Numbered from the stretch's first letter, positions 49,954 through 61,800 are shown. The stretch is DNA of 64,000 bases from Kryptolebias marmoratus (GCF_001649575.2 NC_051441.1:14881130-14945129); one strand, 5' to 3'. The notes: generated by a model not told the origin, from the sequence alone. Made by a program: numbers and translations.

Positions 49954-50765
49954 AGGCCTGTTTCACGGCAGACATTTTGACTTGGGGAAAGCGCAGGTGG
50001 ATTACAGCGACTTTGTCCTTATGTTTATATTTGTTTTAAGACTCCTCTGGCAACCATTTAAAAGGGGGGGAAAAAACACTAGCAACAAATCTAGCAACTT
50101 TTTCTGGTGATATAGGAGATTTGAAGACTGACATGGAAACAGGTATTGTCCTTTCCAGCGAGCAGGTGCTGCCATGGCGCCCTTCCCTTGTCCCAAAGGG
50201 CTCACAGGCACCCCGGTTCTCCTGCAGCGCCTCGCCCTCCAGTCAGGAGATAATCACTCCTAACGTATCCAGGCTGCTAATGAATCACACAAAGCCTTGA
50301 CTGACTCATTACTCAGCTCATGATGGGATGTAAATGTAAAGTTTTCTGTCTACAATAAATCACTGCACTACTGGGGATACTTTTATAGTTCCCAAGCCCG
50401 GATGAAGGAGGAGCATTCAAACTGTGACATTAAATACAACAAGAATCAACAGAAGAGAGTTCCTTTTGTAGTTCTAAACATATTCAGGCTGTTTTTTTAC
50501 TGACTTCGTCTCCCCTGTTATTGCTCTCAGGTCAGTTTTGGAAATGAGGTGATGTCATTCAGTGACTTTTAGGACGGCCAATAGCTACTTTTCTTACTGA
50601 GGAGTTGACAAGGGTGTATTAATGAGCGATGTCTTCACCTTCTACTGCCGTGCATGCTTGGTTGTTCTGTAAAAATGCTAACTAGCAGAAATGCATCTTA
50701 AACGGTGAAGACGCCTACAGTTTCTCAACTATTTCGAGCCAAAATGTCTGCCGTGAAACAGGCCT
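49954..50765. mobile_element. DNA-transposon-like element bounded by perfect 26-bp inverted repeats
   Basis: The left repeat 49954-49979 (begins aggcctgtttcacggc, ends acattttg) and the right repeat 50740-50765 are exact inverted copies. The 812-bp element has no open frame with transposase features, so it would be non-autonomous. Recognisable similarity to flanking sequence (gaaggcctgagggcc just upstream) leaves the outer edge and target-site duplication unclear. Confidence 0.7.
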
Positions 50766-53165
50766 ATCATGCACAAAAATAAATCGACTCCTAGGAAAGC
50801 TAAAACTATTTTTACCAGTTTTCTAAAGAAAATGCAGCAAATGTTAGCTTCATGTAAAGCACAAAAACACAATCCTGTGTCTATATTTGCAGATGATGTG
50901 ATGATGTATGTAGGCGGCATGCTGTGCACATGTCTCAGTTCGGTTCAACAGGTTCAAATGGCTGCCTGGGGAAAAAAGAAATACTACCCACCTTCAGTCT
51001 AGGCCATTAATATTGTGTAATAAAGATAATACTGTTAAGCATATTGTAAATAGAGCAATTTATGACCAATTTATGGGGAAAGTTAATCATTTTTGGAGTC
51101 TTGAGCTAGCAGCTAGTAGAAAAACAAGCTTAGATGAGGTTTTATGGAGAAACTCTGCATCACTGTTACAAATATATATCTAAAGAGAGAGAGAGAAACT
51201 GCTTGGCCTTTACTGAAAGAGATAAAACAGTTTGATGCATCCTGTTGTATTCTTTTTTTGACTTGACTGACTTGTGATGCGGCACTCACCCCACATTTGG
51301 CAAGTCATTGTGAAACCTCACTCCTCTTATCCTAAATGGTTAATGTTTCCTGTAAATCTACAGTGATCGTGCTGTGAATTCTGAGATATCGCCTTCTAAC
51401 AAGAACTGAAGAAAACGAGGGAAGCAGATGACTAAGGAATCTTCAAGGAATTAATTTTTTTTTTCTCTCTTTCTCCATCGTTTCTCAATAAGCAAAAAAA
51501 CATGGCATGAGCGAGCAAGCATTGCTGGTGCCAGATAGGCCAACGGAGCTGATAAACTTCATTTCGGAAGTGATCGCGTTTTTGTATCTTTTTTTTTTTG
51601 TTTTTGTTTTCTTTTAGGATCCGTTCTATCGAAAATCCGAATTTAGACATTTGCTTATCTTCTGTGAAATGTCAAAGAGCATCGATATTTCCTCTCGCGC
51701 CGCCGTCGGTTTCCGTACAAGCGCGTCAAAGACCAGAAAACTCCAAGCCAAGGATTCGGCAGAAAGCAGCTGATAAGCAGCGCCGTCACACAACACCTCA
51801 CTTCACTTTTCACTTCTTAAAATAGTCGGGAATGTCCTGAAAACAGAAGGGCTGAGTGAAACTGATACAAATGAATGAATGATTCACTCGTTACCAGGTC
51901 TACGTGAACTCGCACCTAAATATCATTTTGTGTTTGATTTCTTTCTTTTTTTTTTTTTGGTTTGTTTCTAAGCTGAAAAAAAGGTGTCAATTGATGTGAA
52001 CTTCCAGCGTTAGTCACTGTATATTAATCACCGATTCGTGTGCCATGCCTTTTCACACATTCCTTAGGATGAAAAAATTATATCTTCGAACTACTCAGAC
52101 TTTACTTGAAATAAATTGTGAGCGCAGTATTCGGTATGACTCACCTACGTGTTTGGCAACAGTCTAAAGAGTCTAAAGAAATCCCCTTAAGGTCACAAAG
52201 CCTTATGGTAAAATCTGGTTTTGGCGTCGGCGGTCTGGTTAGGTAATGAGTGACATACTAGTAGCTAGGCAAGGTTAACGTTTCAGATGAGAAATGAAGT
52301 TTACGTCACACGGGGTGACAAAAGTAACACATTCTCACAAGTGTCACGGCTCTGAAAAGGACACATTTAAAGTTAAAGCTCAATGCGAGTTGACGGTTAA
52401 ACTAAATTGGGCCGTACAGGAACAGTTTGACCTATCAGACGCTGTCACTACGCCTACTACTAGCCCGCTTTTAGCTCGAGTGTAAAACAATAGACACTGA
52501 AAGTGATGGTTGTGTGAAGGACCTCGGTTCGGAGGAAACAAAGGTTTAATTGTGACTGGACTGGCGAGCCGTCTGCGTAGCGACAAAATGCTTTAAAGAT
52601 TAGTCACTTTTAGAGAACTCAGAATCCCTTCAGAGTAAAAACTTTTTTTTTTTTTTTAAAGTTCATACAGCAGGTGACCCTGTCCACTGTTGTTCATAGG
52701 AGATATAAACTTTCTGTGTATTAACTGGAGTCTCTCAGGCTGAACTGATAAATGTTCTTTTGAGTAAACCTTTAAAATCGCAGCCCTGATGGGATAACCC
52801 GTCCCGGGAAAGCGGTTTCACAGGATCCTTTAGCTGGGATCTGCTTCAAAGTGGGCTCGAAACAAAGCGCACCGGGCAAGACCTTGGTCAAACACCCTTC
52901 CGAAAGCTTCGAGTGAGTCATTGACGGCATTGGAAGCTGTCGCCGTTTAAAGAGTCGCTTCACGTGTCCCCTCATGTCTCCACAAAGTTTCAGTTCAGGT
53001 CGGTCTGCTCGTACAATTCGGAGAGTCTCTGTACTTTAGAAACTCTAAAATTCAGTCTAACCTCGGCATGTCTATGTCTGTCTAACCAATAACCCCCCAA
53101 AATTTCCCACTTCCTCGTGAGGAAACTTCTAATCTGCTTTTGGTCCACAGGAGAGTGAAAGTGCT

Positions 53166-53190
53166 ACACACACACACACACACACACACA
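53166..53190. repeat. (AC)n microsatellite downstream of SOCS1
   Basis: About 12 uninterrupted AC units. Confidence 0.95.
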
Positions 53191-53529
53191 TTTATACAAT
53201 CATACACTTCATTGTGTGTCACCTCTCCCCCTAGTTCTGGTAAGTGTATTTATATACGCCCAACACTTCATTTACTACCAAAGTAACCCCACCCACCAGT
53301 CACTTTTGCCCTACAGAGATGACTCATTGCGTTGATGATACTGTACACTACCTTCCACACTTCCTGTCTGACTGTCTACCTTACAATCTGTGAAATGGCT
53401 TCAACGAGGATCGCAAGTGTTTGTCCTTCCTCCTCACCCCGGCAAAGCCCCCCCCATCACAACACACGCAGGAGCACAAAACAAAAACCCACAATCAGCT
53501 AAGCAGAAACACAAAAATCAAAGGTAATT

Positions 53530-53560
53530 TTTTTTATTAAAAATATCACAAAAGTAAATT

Positions 53561-53600
<40 letters not shown>

Positions 53601-54296
53601 GTATTTCAAAAAATAATTCTATTCTGTTCTGTACCGACGGTTAAATAAGTGGTGAGTCACCTTTGCAGACACAGTACAGTACATGTGAATATCGTGATGA
53701 GGACCAGCAGACATTTCCTGCTTTGCAAAGCCGACACACAGGTTTCAACGAGCGAGGGATCCGAGTCTTGGGTGCTGACAAACATTCAGGTGTCATGTAA
53801 ACGTTCAACATTAGAGTATTGAAGTCTGCTACGAAAGTGAATTTCCCCGCCGCCTCCGCTCGTTTCAACCGTACCCTCCGCCACGACTTTAAACTCTTAG
53901 CGGCCCGTCCTTTCAACGTCCGTCCACAGCAGTCCTCTGTCTCTGTAACTGCCCCGCTGGACGTGTAGTTTCCTTTTAATGCAGCGCTTTTCAACTTTTT
54001 GTACTTCCTCAACGCCAGGGGACGCCCTGTCCATGTGCAGCTGGGAGCGGAGTCTCTAGAGGTAGTCGGTGTTGAAATGTTACGGAGGAACATTGTCCAA
54101 CTGGGAGCTGCCCGTGTTTGACTTTGGTTCGAACGTCTCTTTGGAGCTCCTTTTATCTGTAACCATGACGATGCAGTCTCTGCTTCCAGTCTGTGATGGA
54201 AGGGCGTTAATAGCCCCTCTGGTGTACTGTTACTTGGTAAAAACTGCCACTTTGAAGTGAAAAACAAGACGATCAGAAGTTTGCGTGGCAGGCTGC
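53530..54296 (-). other. socs1: SOCS1 3' UTR
   Basis: Non-coding sequence from the stop codon TGA (54299-54297) to the poly(A) signal. A frame shifted relative to SOCS1 stays open over most of it (see findings). Confidence 0.65.
53533..53538 (-). terminator. Likely SOCS1 poly(A) signal
   Basis: TTTATT on the plus strand gives AATAAA on the SOCS1 strand, about 760 nt past the SOCS1 stop. A run of A and AT dinucleotides (53557-53599, plus strand) lies just before it in the 3' UTR. Confidence 0.6.
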
Positions 54297-54944
54297 TCAT
54301 AGTTTGTAAGGGAACTCCAACAGGAAATCTTGGACCACATGTGTGACCGGCAGCTCTGCAATCTTGCTCTTTTCGCTGCACAGCCCCACGATGTGCCTCC
54401 TGCACAGCTCCTGCAGCGTTGGCTCCCATTTCCTGTACGGGACTCTCAGGCTCTTCTTCGGCGAGTTGACGTAATGCTCCAGGAGAGCGAAGAGCGTCGG
54501 GAAGCAGCGCTCGTTGCCCGCCAGCGAGAACTTCTGCCGCTTGTAGTCGATGCGCACGCTGACCGGCCCGCCTTTGGCGTGGTAGGACAGCGTGAAGAAG
54601 ACGTCCTTCTGCCGGCTGTCGCGGATGAGGAAGCTGCCCAGCGGGGCGTCCTTCAGCATGCGGTGGGCGTCCTCCACGCCCAGGGGCCCCCAGTAGAAGC
54701 CACTGCGCTCGAGCTTGGTGGCGGTCTCGGTGATGATGTCGCAGTCCTCCTTGGAGGTGAACGTCGGGAAGTGGGTCAGATACACGGAGCAGGCAGAGCC
54801 GGATCTCAGGTTCGGGTTGGACTGACGCTGGTGCTGCTCGGACTGCGTCCGGGTCGGCGACGGCGGGGTCAAGGAAGACGGCGGCGACGAGGAGCTTGAC
54901 AAGGGGATCTTGTCATGACCTTTCACTGTGCTGTTGGCTACCAT
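54297..54944 (-). CDS. socs1: Suppressor of cytokine signalling 1 (SOCS1), 215 aa
   Basis: The single coding exon reads from ATG 54944-54942 (MVANSTV; human starts MVAHN) to TGA. A Ser/Pro-rich N-terminus (14-45) is followed by a kinase-inhibitory-region segment (about 57-70, THFPTF core). The SH2 domain (82-162) opens GFYWGPL, and FLIRDSR carries the phosphotyrosine-binding Arg108. The SOCS box (about 175-215) has BC-box LQELCRRHIV and ends FPYKL. SOCS1 binds JAKs, blocks their active site and recruits elongin B/C for ubiquitination. The length fits the family (human 211). An in-frame extension of 15 codons exists but begins with GTG, so the ATG is preferred. The central HFR of the human inhibitory region is HFP here, and the Cul5-box proline of LPxP is absent (LPVT). 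The 189-aa plus-strand frame over the SH2 region is a shadow. Confidence 0.97.
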   Translation of the reverse strand: MVANSTVKGHDKIPLSSSSSPPSSLTPPSPTRTQSEQHQRQSNPNLRSGSACSVYLTHFPTFTSKEDCDIITETATKLERSGFYWGPLGVEDAHRMLKDAPLGSFLIRDSRQKDVFFTLSYHAKGGPVSVRIDYKRQKFSLAGNERCFPTLFALLEHYVNSPKKSLRVPYRKWEPTLQELCRRHIVGLCSEKSKIAELPVTHVVQDFLLEFPYKL

Positions 54945-55000
54945 CCTACAGTGGAGAGAGGCCCCAAGCCCTCTCCCATCTCTACCCACCGCACTGACAT
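54938..55000 (-). promoter_or_regulatory. SOCS1 upstream ORF overlapping the start codon
   Basis: On the SOCS1 strand two in-frame upstream ATGs (55000-54998 and 54979-54977) open a 20-codon frame (MSVRWVE-MGEGLGPLSTVGW). It ends with TAG at 54940-54938. The stop lies in ATGGTAG, so it overlaps the first bases of the SOCS1 coding sequence. The first ATG is directly behind a splice acceptor (ttctttccttcag|g). Human SOCS1 is reported to be translationally repressed by two upstream AUGs, so this probably has the same role. Confidence 0.8.
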
Positions 55001-56180
55001 CCTGAAGGAAAGAAGAAACCAGGCGTTATTCCTTGTGACGTCGACAACAACCTGAACTAAACTCATCATTTGAAGGGGAGCCGCACAGAGACAGAGCGCT
55101 CGTTTATCAGTGTTGGTGTCTGACCCTGGGATAGAAATGTTATCTACTTTCCACAGAGCGGAGCTGTTCTTCAAATGACTGGAATTTGTGGTTTGGCTGG
55201 TAAACCCACATCCAATTTACTGTATGCTGTCTCAAGCCACACACACACACACAAGCCTATAGCAGTGTTCTCTTCTTCGTCTCTGCTTGATATGTAAAAT
55301 GTTCATCTATGTAATATCAAGCTAAAATCTTTGGTTGTAAGCTAACAATCTAGCCACAGAATCTCTGAACGTTGCAACCTACAATTCAACTCTATTCAAG
55401 AGAGTTAGAGAGAATTATTTATATATATGAGATACTGATCAGTAAAGGAAAGGCAAAACCCTGAGAGTTTGTCAGAATCTAATGGTTAAGATAAGCCGAT
55501 AAGCTTCTTGCCAAGGATGAGGTTTCTTCAAAAAAGAAAAAAAAAAAAGAAACGCTGACAGGTTTTATGTATACTGAGGACTGCTAAAACGCTTGTGATA
55601 CAAGTTCAGGGGGAAAAAATTGTGTAAACTTCCATGAAAATCTAATGATTAACAGATGGGGGGGAGCGTTTCATAGGAGAGACAGTGTTTAGGACTTAAT
55701 GTTTTTAAACAAAATGCAACTGATCCCCACATTATTGCTTACAGAGTTTGCAGACTTCAGTCAGGTGTCAGGATACAACAATTCAAGAAATGTTTAAATA
55801 TAAGACTTTAAGTAGCTCAGACAGCTCCAGGCATGGTTTGGTCCAAAAACCACATAGGAAAATGGACTTTGCTGTAGTTACAGAATGGAAAACAAATCTC
55901 ACCGTTTTGCTCTAATGACAGCAGCCGATCACGGATTCCTTGATGTCTTTTTTTTTCTTATTATGATTTAATCCCAAAATGTCCCAGTGATGCCTTCTTA
56001 GCTGTGGAGGCCGAGGCAGATATCCTGCATGGAAAAAGCGTGACGCAGCGCCGGCTGGACGGACCACTCTTCGTCTGGAGGCTTGAAATAAATAAGCGAG
56101 AGGAAAAAAATAAACCCTCCAGAGTGTGTCAGACTGCGAGGCCCCCCCGGCCGGTCCCTGAGCGTCCTCTCCCGTGTGTG
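55001..56180 (-). other. socs1: Probable SOCS1 5'-UTR exon 1 and intron
   Basis: The acceptor AG on the minus strand is at 55003-55002 and the exon with the CDS starts at 55001. The best matching donor on that strand is aaaacg|gtgaga, with GT at 55902-55901. This would give exon 1 from roughly 56180 to 55903 and an intron of about 900 nt. The splice pair is inferred by eye. No coding frame is expected in exon 1. Confidence 0.4.
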
Positions 56181-56205
56181 AGTGCTGGGAAACTCTGTTT
56201 ACTGG

Positions 56206-56307
56206 CTTTTATAGGTCGCAGGGCTGCGGCTCCTCCTGCTGCTGCGCTCCTCGCAGTGTTTAGCGGTAGCCGGGCAGTTTCTCTGAAACAGAACCGAAAG
56301 TGAAACT
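56206..56307 (-). promoter_or_regulatory. Putative SOCS1 promoter: TATA box, GAS-like site, ISRE
   Basis: Read on the SOCS1 strand, the order is an ISRE/IRF element (GAAAGTGAAACT on the plus strand, 56296-56307), a TTCN3GAA GAS-type site (TTCTCTGAA, 56279-56287), and a TATA box (TATAAAAG; plus-strand CTTTTATA 56206-56213). Start of transcription would fall near 56175-56180. The region is GC-rich compared with its surroundings. The layout fits an interferon/STAT-inducible promoter, as in mammalian SOCS1. Confidence 0.65.
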
Positions 56308-56967
56308 CGGCTCGTCTGTTTCTGCTCGTCTTTGAACTGCTGGAGGATTCAAGAAAGCCGCAGAAGCCACATGACAATGGGGCGTTTACAGAAAGACAGG
56401 TGACAGGTTCGTGTAACTCGCGGAACTTTTTTTTTTTTTTTTTTTTTCGTCAAATCCTCCCTGAGGCTGAATGAATTCTTTTTTATTATTATTATTATTA
56501 TTTGGTTTTGTCAAGATTTTTTTTTTTTTGCATGAATAGAAAACTGCTTTCTTCTCCTTCTTTCCCCTCCACCGCTTTTAAAAAAATAAACACCTAAAAG
56601 TCTGTTTTGAAGTGGGGTTGCTGAGGTTGTGAGCGATAATTATCTCACCTGCTGCAGATAGCTCGTCCAACTACTCCCAGTCTGGAGGGGACGCGCTCAA
56701 AATGCCCACTCGGTCGGCCGTTTTGTGTCGGAGTGCCCTAGAAAGTCAGCAGTGCCGTGAAAGCGGCGCATGGATGTCAAAAATATTATTGTTTTCATCA
56801 CGCTCTTTTTTTTTTTTTTTTAAATCCCCAAAGGTGCCTGGGGAGTAGCTGGGAGGGAGGCTAAAAGGGCCCCACAGTAGTGCTAATGAGGACGGAGGCA
56901 GATGCAGTGCCTCGTCTCCCCCACCCAAATTTTGTGTCAATCTGGAGATTCTAACCTGCAACCTCCC

Positions 56968-56992
56968 NNNNNNNNNNNNNNNNNNNNNNNNN
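56968..56992. other. Assembly gap (25 N) next to a 20-nt C run
   Basis: The N block at 56968-56992 is followed by aca and then C at 56996-57015. The gap was probably caused by the homopolymer. Any frame across it is artificial. Confidence 0.99.
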
Positions 56993-58563
56993 ACACCCCC
57001 CCCCCCCCCCCCCCTATAGAAATGGACCACAATGCATTGCCCTGGGTGCCTGATTATGCTCCAGCCTGACAGCTCGAGGCATATATGCAGAATGTGTTGT
57101 AAATCCCAATGCAAAGCAAGCCTCGTTTCAACCGTTACACAGACGCGCAGCTCAGTTTTGCTATTTGCACATGTGCTACAGCTCTGAAGTGACTTGTTCT
57201 GTATAGAGATATACTTTTAGGTGGTATTAATTCCTAATGTTAATATGTTGGTTCTTATATAGTTACGGCTGCAGGCCGCAGTTGCGAAAAGGACAAAAAA
57301 AAAAGTGTAACAGGTGCTATATGAACAGGTTTATTCTGTTCTCGCTTCAGATTCAGGTGTGCATTCCAGCGTATCCTGCACAGACATTTGTCTCATCGTA
57401 TTACACAGAAGTGCATTTCTTTCTATTTACAGTGTCTTTAAAATAAAAAAGAACTTGGGACAAATCAGTTGACTCACGACTTGGAAATTAAGTCATACCG
57501 CTCCTGTTTCTCTATAACTTCTGCTTTTTTTTTTAGAACTGAGGGTTTCTGTAGAAAATATGTTACACAATCGATAGAAATATTACTCAGAAGAGATGTT
57601 GTCGTGACTTCTATGGTTCAAAAAATGTACACCATTGAAGCTTCACTTGGCCGTCTCGGTGAGATTTCTTCTTTTTGTAGCATGTAGTAAATAAATCTCA
57701 TTGAAAGTGATAACACGAGCAGTTGCGTTGCGGTTATTAAACACTTATCAGCTTTCAGTTCGGCCAGCGAAGCAGAGGTGTGTGCTGCCTCTCGCTTGGA
57801 TCCAGTCTGGAGCCAAACAGATAATTGCATAATAAAAGAGAAAAGAGCAAAATAAAAGTAGAAAAACCTGACACCTCAAGCTGGATCTCTTATGCAAAAC
57901 GGCTTTCAGCATTGTTCATGGATGCTATTTGTTTTGTTTCCTCCCGTGATGACTGGCCAGGCATAAAGGCAGGTGGGGCGCAGTGGAGTCGTTCCTCCTG
58001 ATACATAATGTGAGTTACTTAATTACTTAGCTTTCTGTGTATTGTTTCCTTTTGTGTTTTTTCAACAATTTAAGCAATTTTAAAATGAATTGAAAACGTT
58101 TTTTGGTGATTTATTCTAATTTTTTGGGGTTGTTTTTTTTTTTTTTGCACATTTGCAGTTTTGGGGCAGGAAACTGCCCGCGTTTATTAGTGGATCTACC
58201 ATATTGTCTGTCGGCAGTGAGCCAAACTACAGGCTGTTCGAACGGAGTCTCGCCGGGACAGAAATAATTCTGCTCTGCAGGCACATTCTGCTGGCTTTAG
58301 GTCACTGATGTGGCAACCGCTGACGCTTGACCCTCACGTGAGCTTATCAGAGGCAGGAAAGTGTGCAGCAAAACCTGCTGTGTCCAACAGTGACGAGTTT
58401 CTCCTTCAAACCCCGTTTGTGGGACTAAATTTAAAAGCGAAATGATCAGTCAGCAGCTTGAAGCAGACAGGCCGGACATGAACAGACAAAATAAAGACAG
58501 AGGGGTCTTATTTAGCTAATTATGTGGCTTCTGAATGCAAGGGTTTTAAAGCAAAAGGGGTGG

Positions 58564-58565
<2 letters not shown>

Positions 58566-58599
<34 letters not shown>
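58566..58599. repeat. (AT)n microsatellite
   Basis: About 17 AT units. Confidence 0.95.
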
Positions 58600-58604
<5 letters not shown>

Positions 58605-58782
58605 CATGCACACATCACTTCTTCAGTTCTATTTTTGAGAATTATTTCAAAGAAGTCTGTTGCTTCAGGCGGGGGTGCAGGAGGCGACCGTTTCTCTGAT
58701 TTATCAGATCAAACTGTTGACACGAGACACGACGTCGAGAAAAAAAGGTGACAACGTACATATTAAGTAACACATATCCTGC

Positions 58783-58809
58783 CTTTCTTTCTTTCTTTCT
58801 TTCTTTCTT
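58783..58809. repeat. (TTTC)n microsatellite
   Basis: Six to seven tetranucleotide units. Confidence 0.9.
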
Positions 58810-61800
58810 AATTTCACAGAAAATGTAACTGAAATTGTAAAAATTGCGTCGGTGTTAGTGAGTCAGGAAACAAATGTCCGCCCCACCAATATTTCTGCTC
58901 AGGAGCTGCCACGGCAACCTGCATGTGACGGGAGACGCGTTTAAAAGGACTGTGATGTGATGGTGGTTTGGTTTTAGAGCACCTTAAAGTCTGAGAAAAG
59001 TGCTTTTTACAAAGTGTGCAATGAAAGATGAGCCACGGCTTCTCCTGATGCATTTGTACCTATTTAAAGTTAATTAAAAAGCAAAGTTTGACTCAGCTGT
59101 GTTGCTTTATTTGAATATTGGCTGCATGTAAGCAAATACTAATGTAAGAGGGTTTGCAGGTCATTACTGTGGAATGTGTTTGTGTTACCTGACTTAGCGA
59201 TTCACCTTTACTCACCTCCTGAAGGCACCTTGCTGCTGTTGAAGTCACAGGGATTGAAGCAAAAAATAATATATCTTTTGACTGGAAACACTTACTTAAT
59301 TGGATTTACTGACACAACTGAGAGTGAATACTGGAGATGTTTGCAGATGAGATTTCTAGTAAATAAAAACAACAGAACACCCCCCCCTCCCCCCCAAACG
59401 TTGGAACGTTCTTAGGTTACAAAACAGCCCATCTGTCACATGAACTGAAAGTTAAGGAAACGTGAGGTCAAGCCTAAACAGGGAGCCCATATCATGTTTG
59501 GGTTCTGAACGGGCCTGAGTTGTGCTCAGTTTCAGTTTACCAGACTCGTAGTAATGTCCTGGTTCTACGATACTTGGCTAATACTTGGATCTCTGTACGC
59601 GCCGTGCTACTGCGGTGAAATTCGCATGTTGCAAAACTTCGACATTACAGTAAAATGTGTTTCCTCCTCGTGGAAAGCCTGCAGAAACAAAGAAAGAGGC
59701 CCATTGCCCTTGTGTACCCTCCCCCCAGCTTGAGACATTTTATGTGCGCTTTTATTGCTCTGTGGGCTGCTTCAGGATTCCTTCATGCAAACAGTAAAAA
59801 TTGAAAAAAGAAAACATTTTAGTGAAAGAATACATAAAATAACACAACTAAATGAATGAGTTGCCTATAACTTGTGTTTCCTATGAGCGTCCGGACACTG
59901 ATTTTTTAATTTTTTTTATTTTTATCAGTGTTGAATTACTGCAGTTCAAACCCCAAAAAAGGAGATGTAGAGTCTCAAAGAGTCAGAGGGAGTCATCTGC
60001 TCTGTTCAGCTCAGTGCCTTTCGGGTAAAAATGAGTTAAAGGACTCAGACTAATGGGAATCACGTCCCAGCTGTTGCAGATTACTCACTGCTGGTTCAGC
60101 TTGCATGTACTTGTTTGAGTCCGTGCATGCGCTGCAGAGACCGTGCAATACAGAGGCTAAGATAAATAACAATCTCTTTGTGTGTGATGCAGCTTTCGAA
60201 CGCTGCTTATGATTCTGTTGTTTGTGTTTATTTAGACTTGCTCGAGCGTCCTGTAAGTTTCATTTCTGTTGAACAGTGAGAGACTGAAGCAGAGCTAACA
60301 GGTCACGTGATGTTTCCAAAAGCAAGTATTTGCAAACTGATGATGTCGTATCGAAGTAATAAGAGCTTCTGCAAACACAGCTTCATTTGTCCCGGTTTGT
60401 TGCGGTGAAATGAAAACAAAGATTTAATTATGACTTCCAACTTGATTCAGAAGGCTCCTTTCATGCGGCGGTGTGTAACTAAGTGCTTTACAGCTGATTA
60501 AAATCAAACAAAACTGAAAAGCAACGACATAAACAGACAAGAAACACATGCAAGATCATTTAACGCAGAGATTAGTCATTACCTCGTTAAACAATGGTGA
60601 CTGTAAGACAAAAATACTAGTTAAAAAAACTTTTACTTGTTTCTGCATGAATATGTTCAGTGTAGAAGACAAAGTTAATGAATAACATTCATTAAAAATG
60701 CAAAGCAGATAAAGCCTTTTATTCCCCCGATCACACTATAAAAAAAAAAGCTGCTTTGCATTTCTACAACACATTGAGATATGTGGCTGTAAAAATACCT
60801 CACAATATCACCTCTGCAGTTGATACTCTAGCACAGTAGTTTCCACTGTGGGTCATTAAAGCACCTAGTGTGGGCTCCTGAGGAGATCAGCAGAAATCAA
60901 ATTAACTTTAAAAACGAACCCGATCTAGCATGGTGTGTGGACAAAAGCTCACAAGATATAAACTCTCAGCTTTAGGGGAAAAGAGAGACAAAAGCTCACA
61001 GTTTTTAAAAAAAAATATTTTTAAAACACCAACAGTATATTGGTGACACCTCAAAACAGATCTGAGGGAGCACAGGCCAGATGGGACGGAGGACTTAATC
61101 GACTGCTTCGATTCCATGTACTCGAGTTGATCTTTTCGTCATGTTCAACAAGGATAAGTGCGACCTGGAGCTCCAACACCACTACATTTCAGAAATAGAT
61201 TGTCACACCCATCTGGAATGTGCACCGGGTCACCTTGGAGGGACAGGACAGGACAAATAATTTGTGTGAGGGCTGGAGTACGTCCTTCCTCTCAGATCAG
61301 ATCATCGGACCTCCTTCTAGACTGTAGTGGATGGATTCTGTCGAGTCTACACGCTTGTCTGCACACAGCTACTGCAACACAGTGTGGTGACAGGCAATCG
61401 CAGAGCTCCAGCGATGCAGTCATGGAGCTTCAGAAGCACCTCAAAAACCCGTGCCATGACTTAGAACCTGAGCGTAGATCTCTGGAGGACTTCCTCCACG
61501 CATAGGGCTCTGCATATGACAAGTGAGTCTTGCAATTTCTGATAAATATCACACGTAACATTTTTAATGTCATGCGATATGCTTACATTTGTAATGTGAT
61601 ATGTGTGTGATGTATTATAGTTACTTGTGATCAAAATTCTGAGTTGTTCAATGTAATGTGTGGCAACTTAAAACAATGTGAGCTCGTCAGGGAACCCTTT
61701 AGTAAGTTTGAAACGTTACATGTACCTCCCAATTACACCACAATAACATGGGTTACATAGCAGTAACTCAACCGTTATGTTGCACAACTCATGCTACGCC

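Larger units (their letters stand above)
48861..53529. other. CLEC16A-SOCS1 intergenic interval
   Basis: The two genes converge here. I looked for RMI2, which lies in this neighbourhood in mammals, and did not recognise it. Apart from the inverted-repeat element and microsatellites I see no protein-coding or RNA gene. Confidence 0.6.

Noticed and set aside
48861..53529. Possible RMI2 gene, expected near here in mammals
   Set aside because: I found no frame resembling an OB-fold RMI2 protein on either strand.
54330..54899. 189-codon plus-strand open frame opposite SOCS1
   Set aside because: It mirrors the GC-rich SH2 coding sequence and has no known domain; the minus-strand frame is clearly SOCS1.
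56746..57114. 122-codon minus-strand frame
   Set aside because: It runs across the 25-N gap and a poly-C tract, so it is artificial.
61141..61505. Moderately long plus-strand frames that could be an exon
   Set aside because: No recognised domain, frames are interrupted and no matching exon lies nearby; possibly an unnamed repeat.
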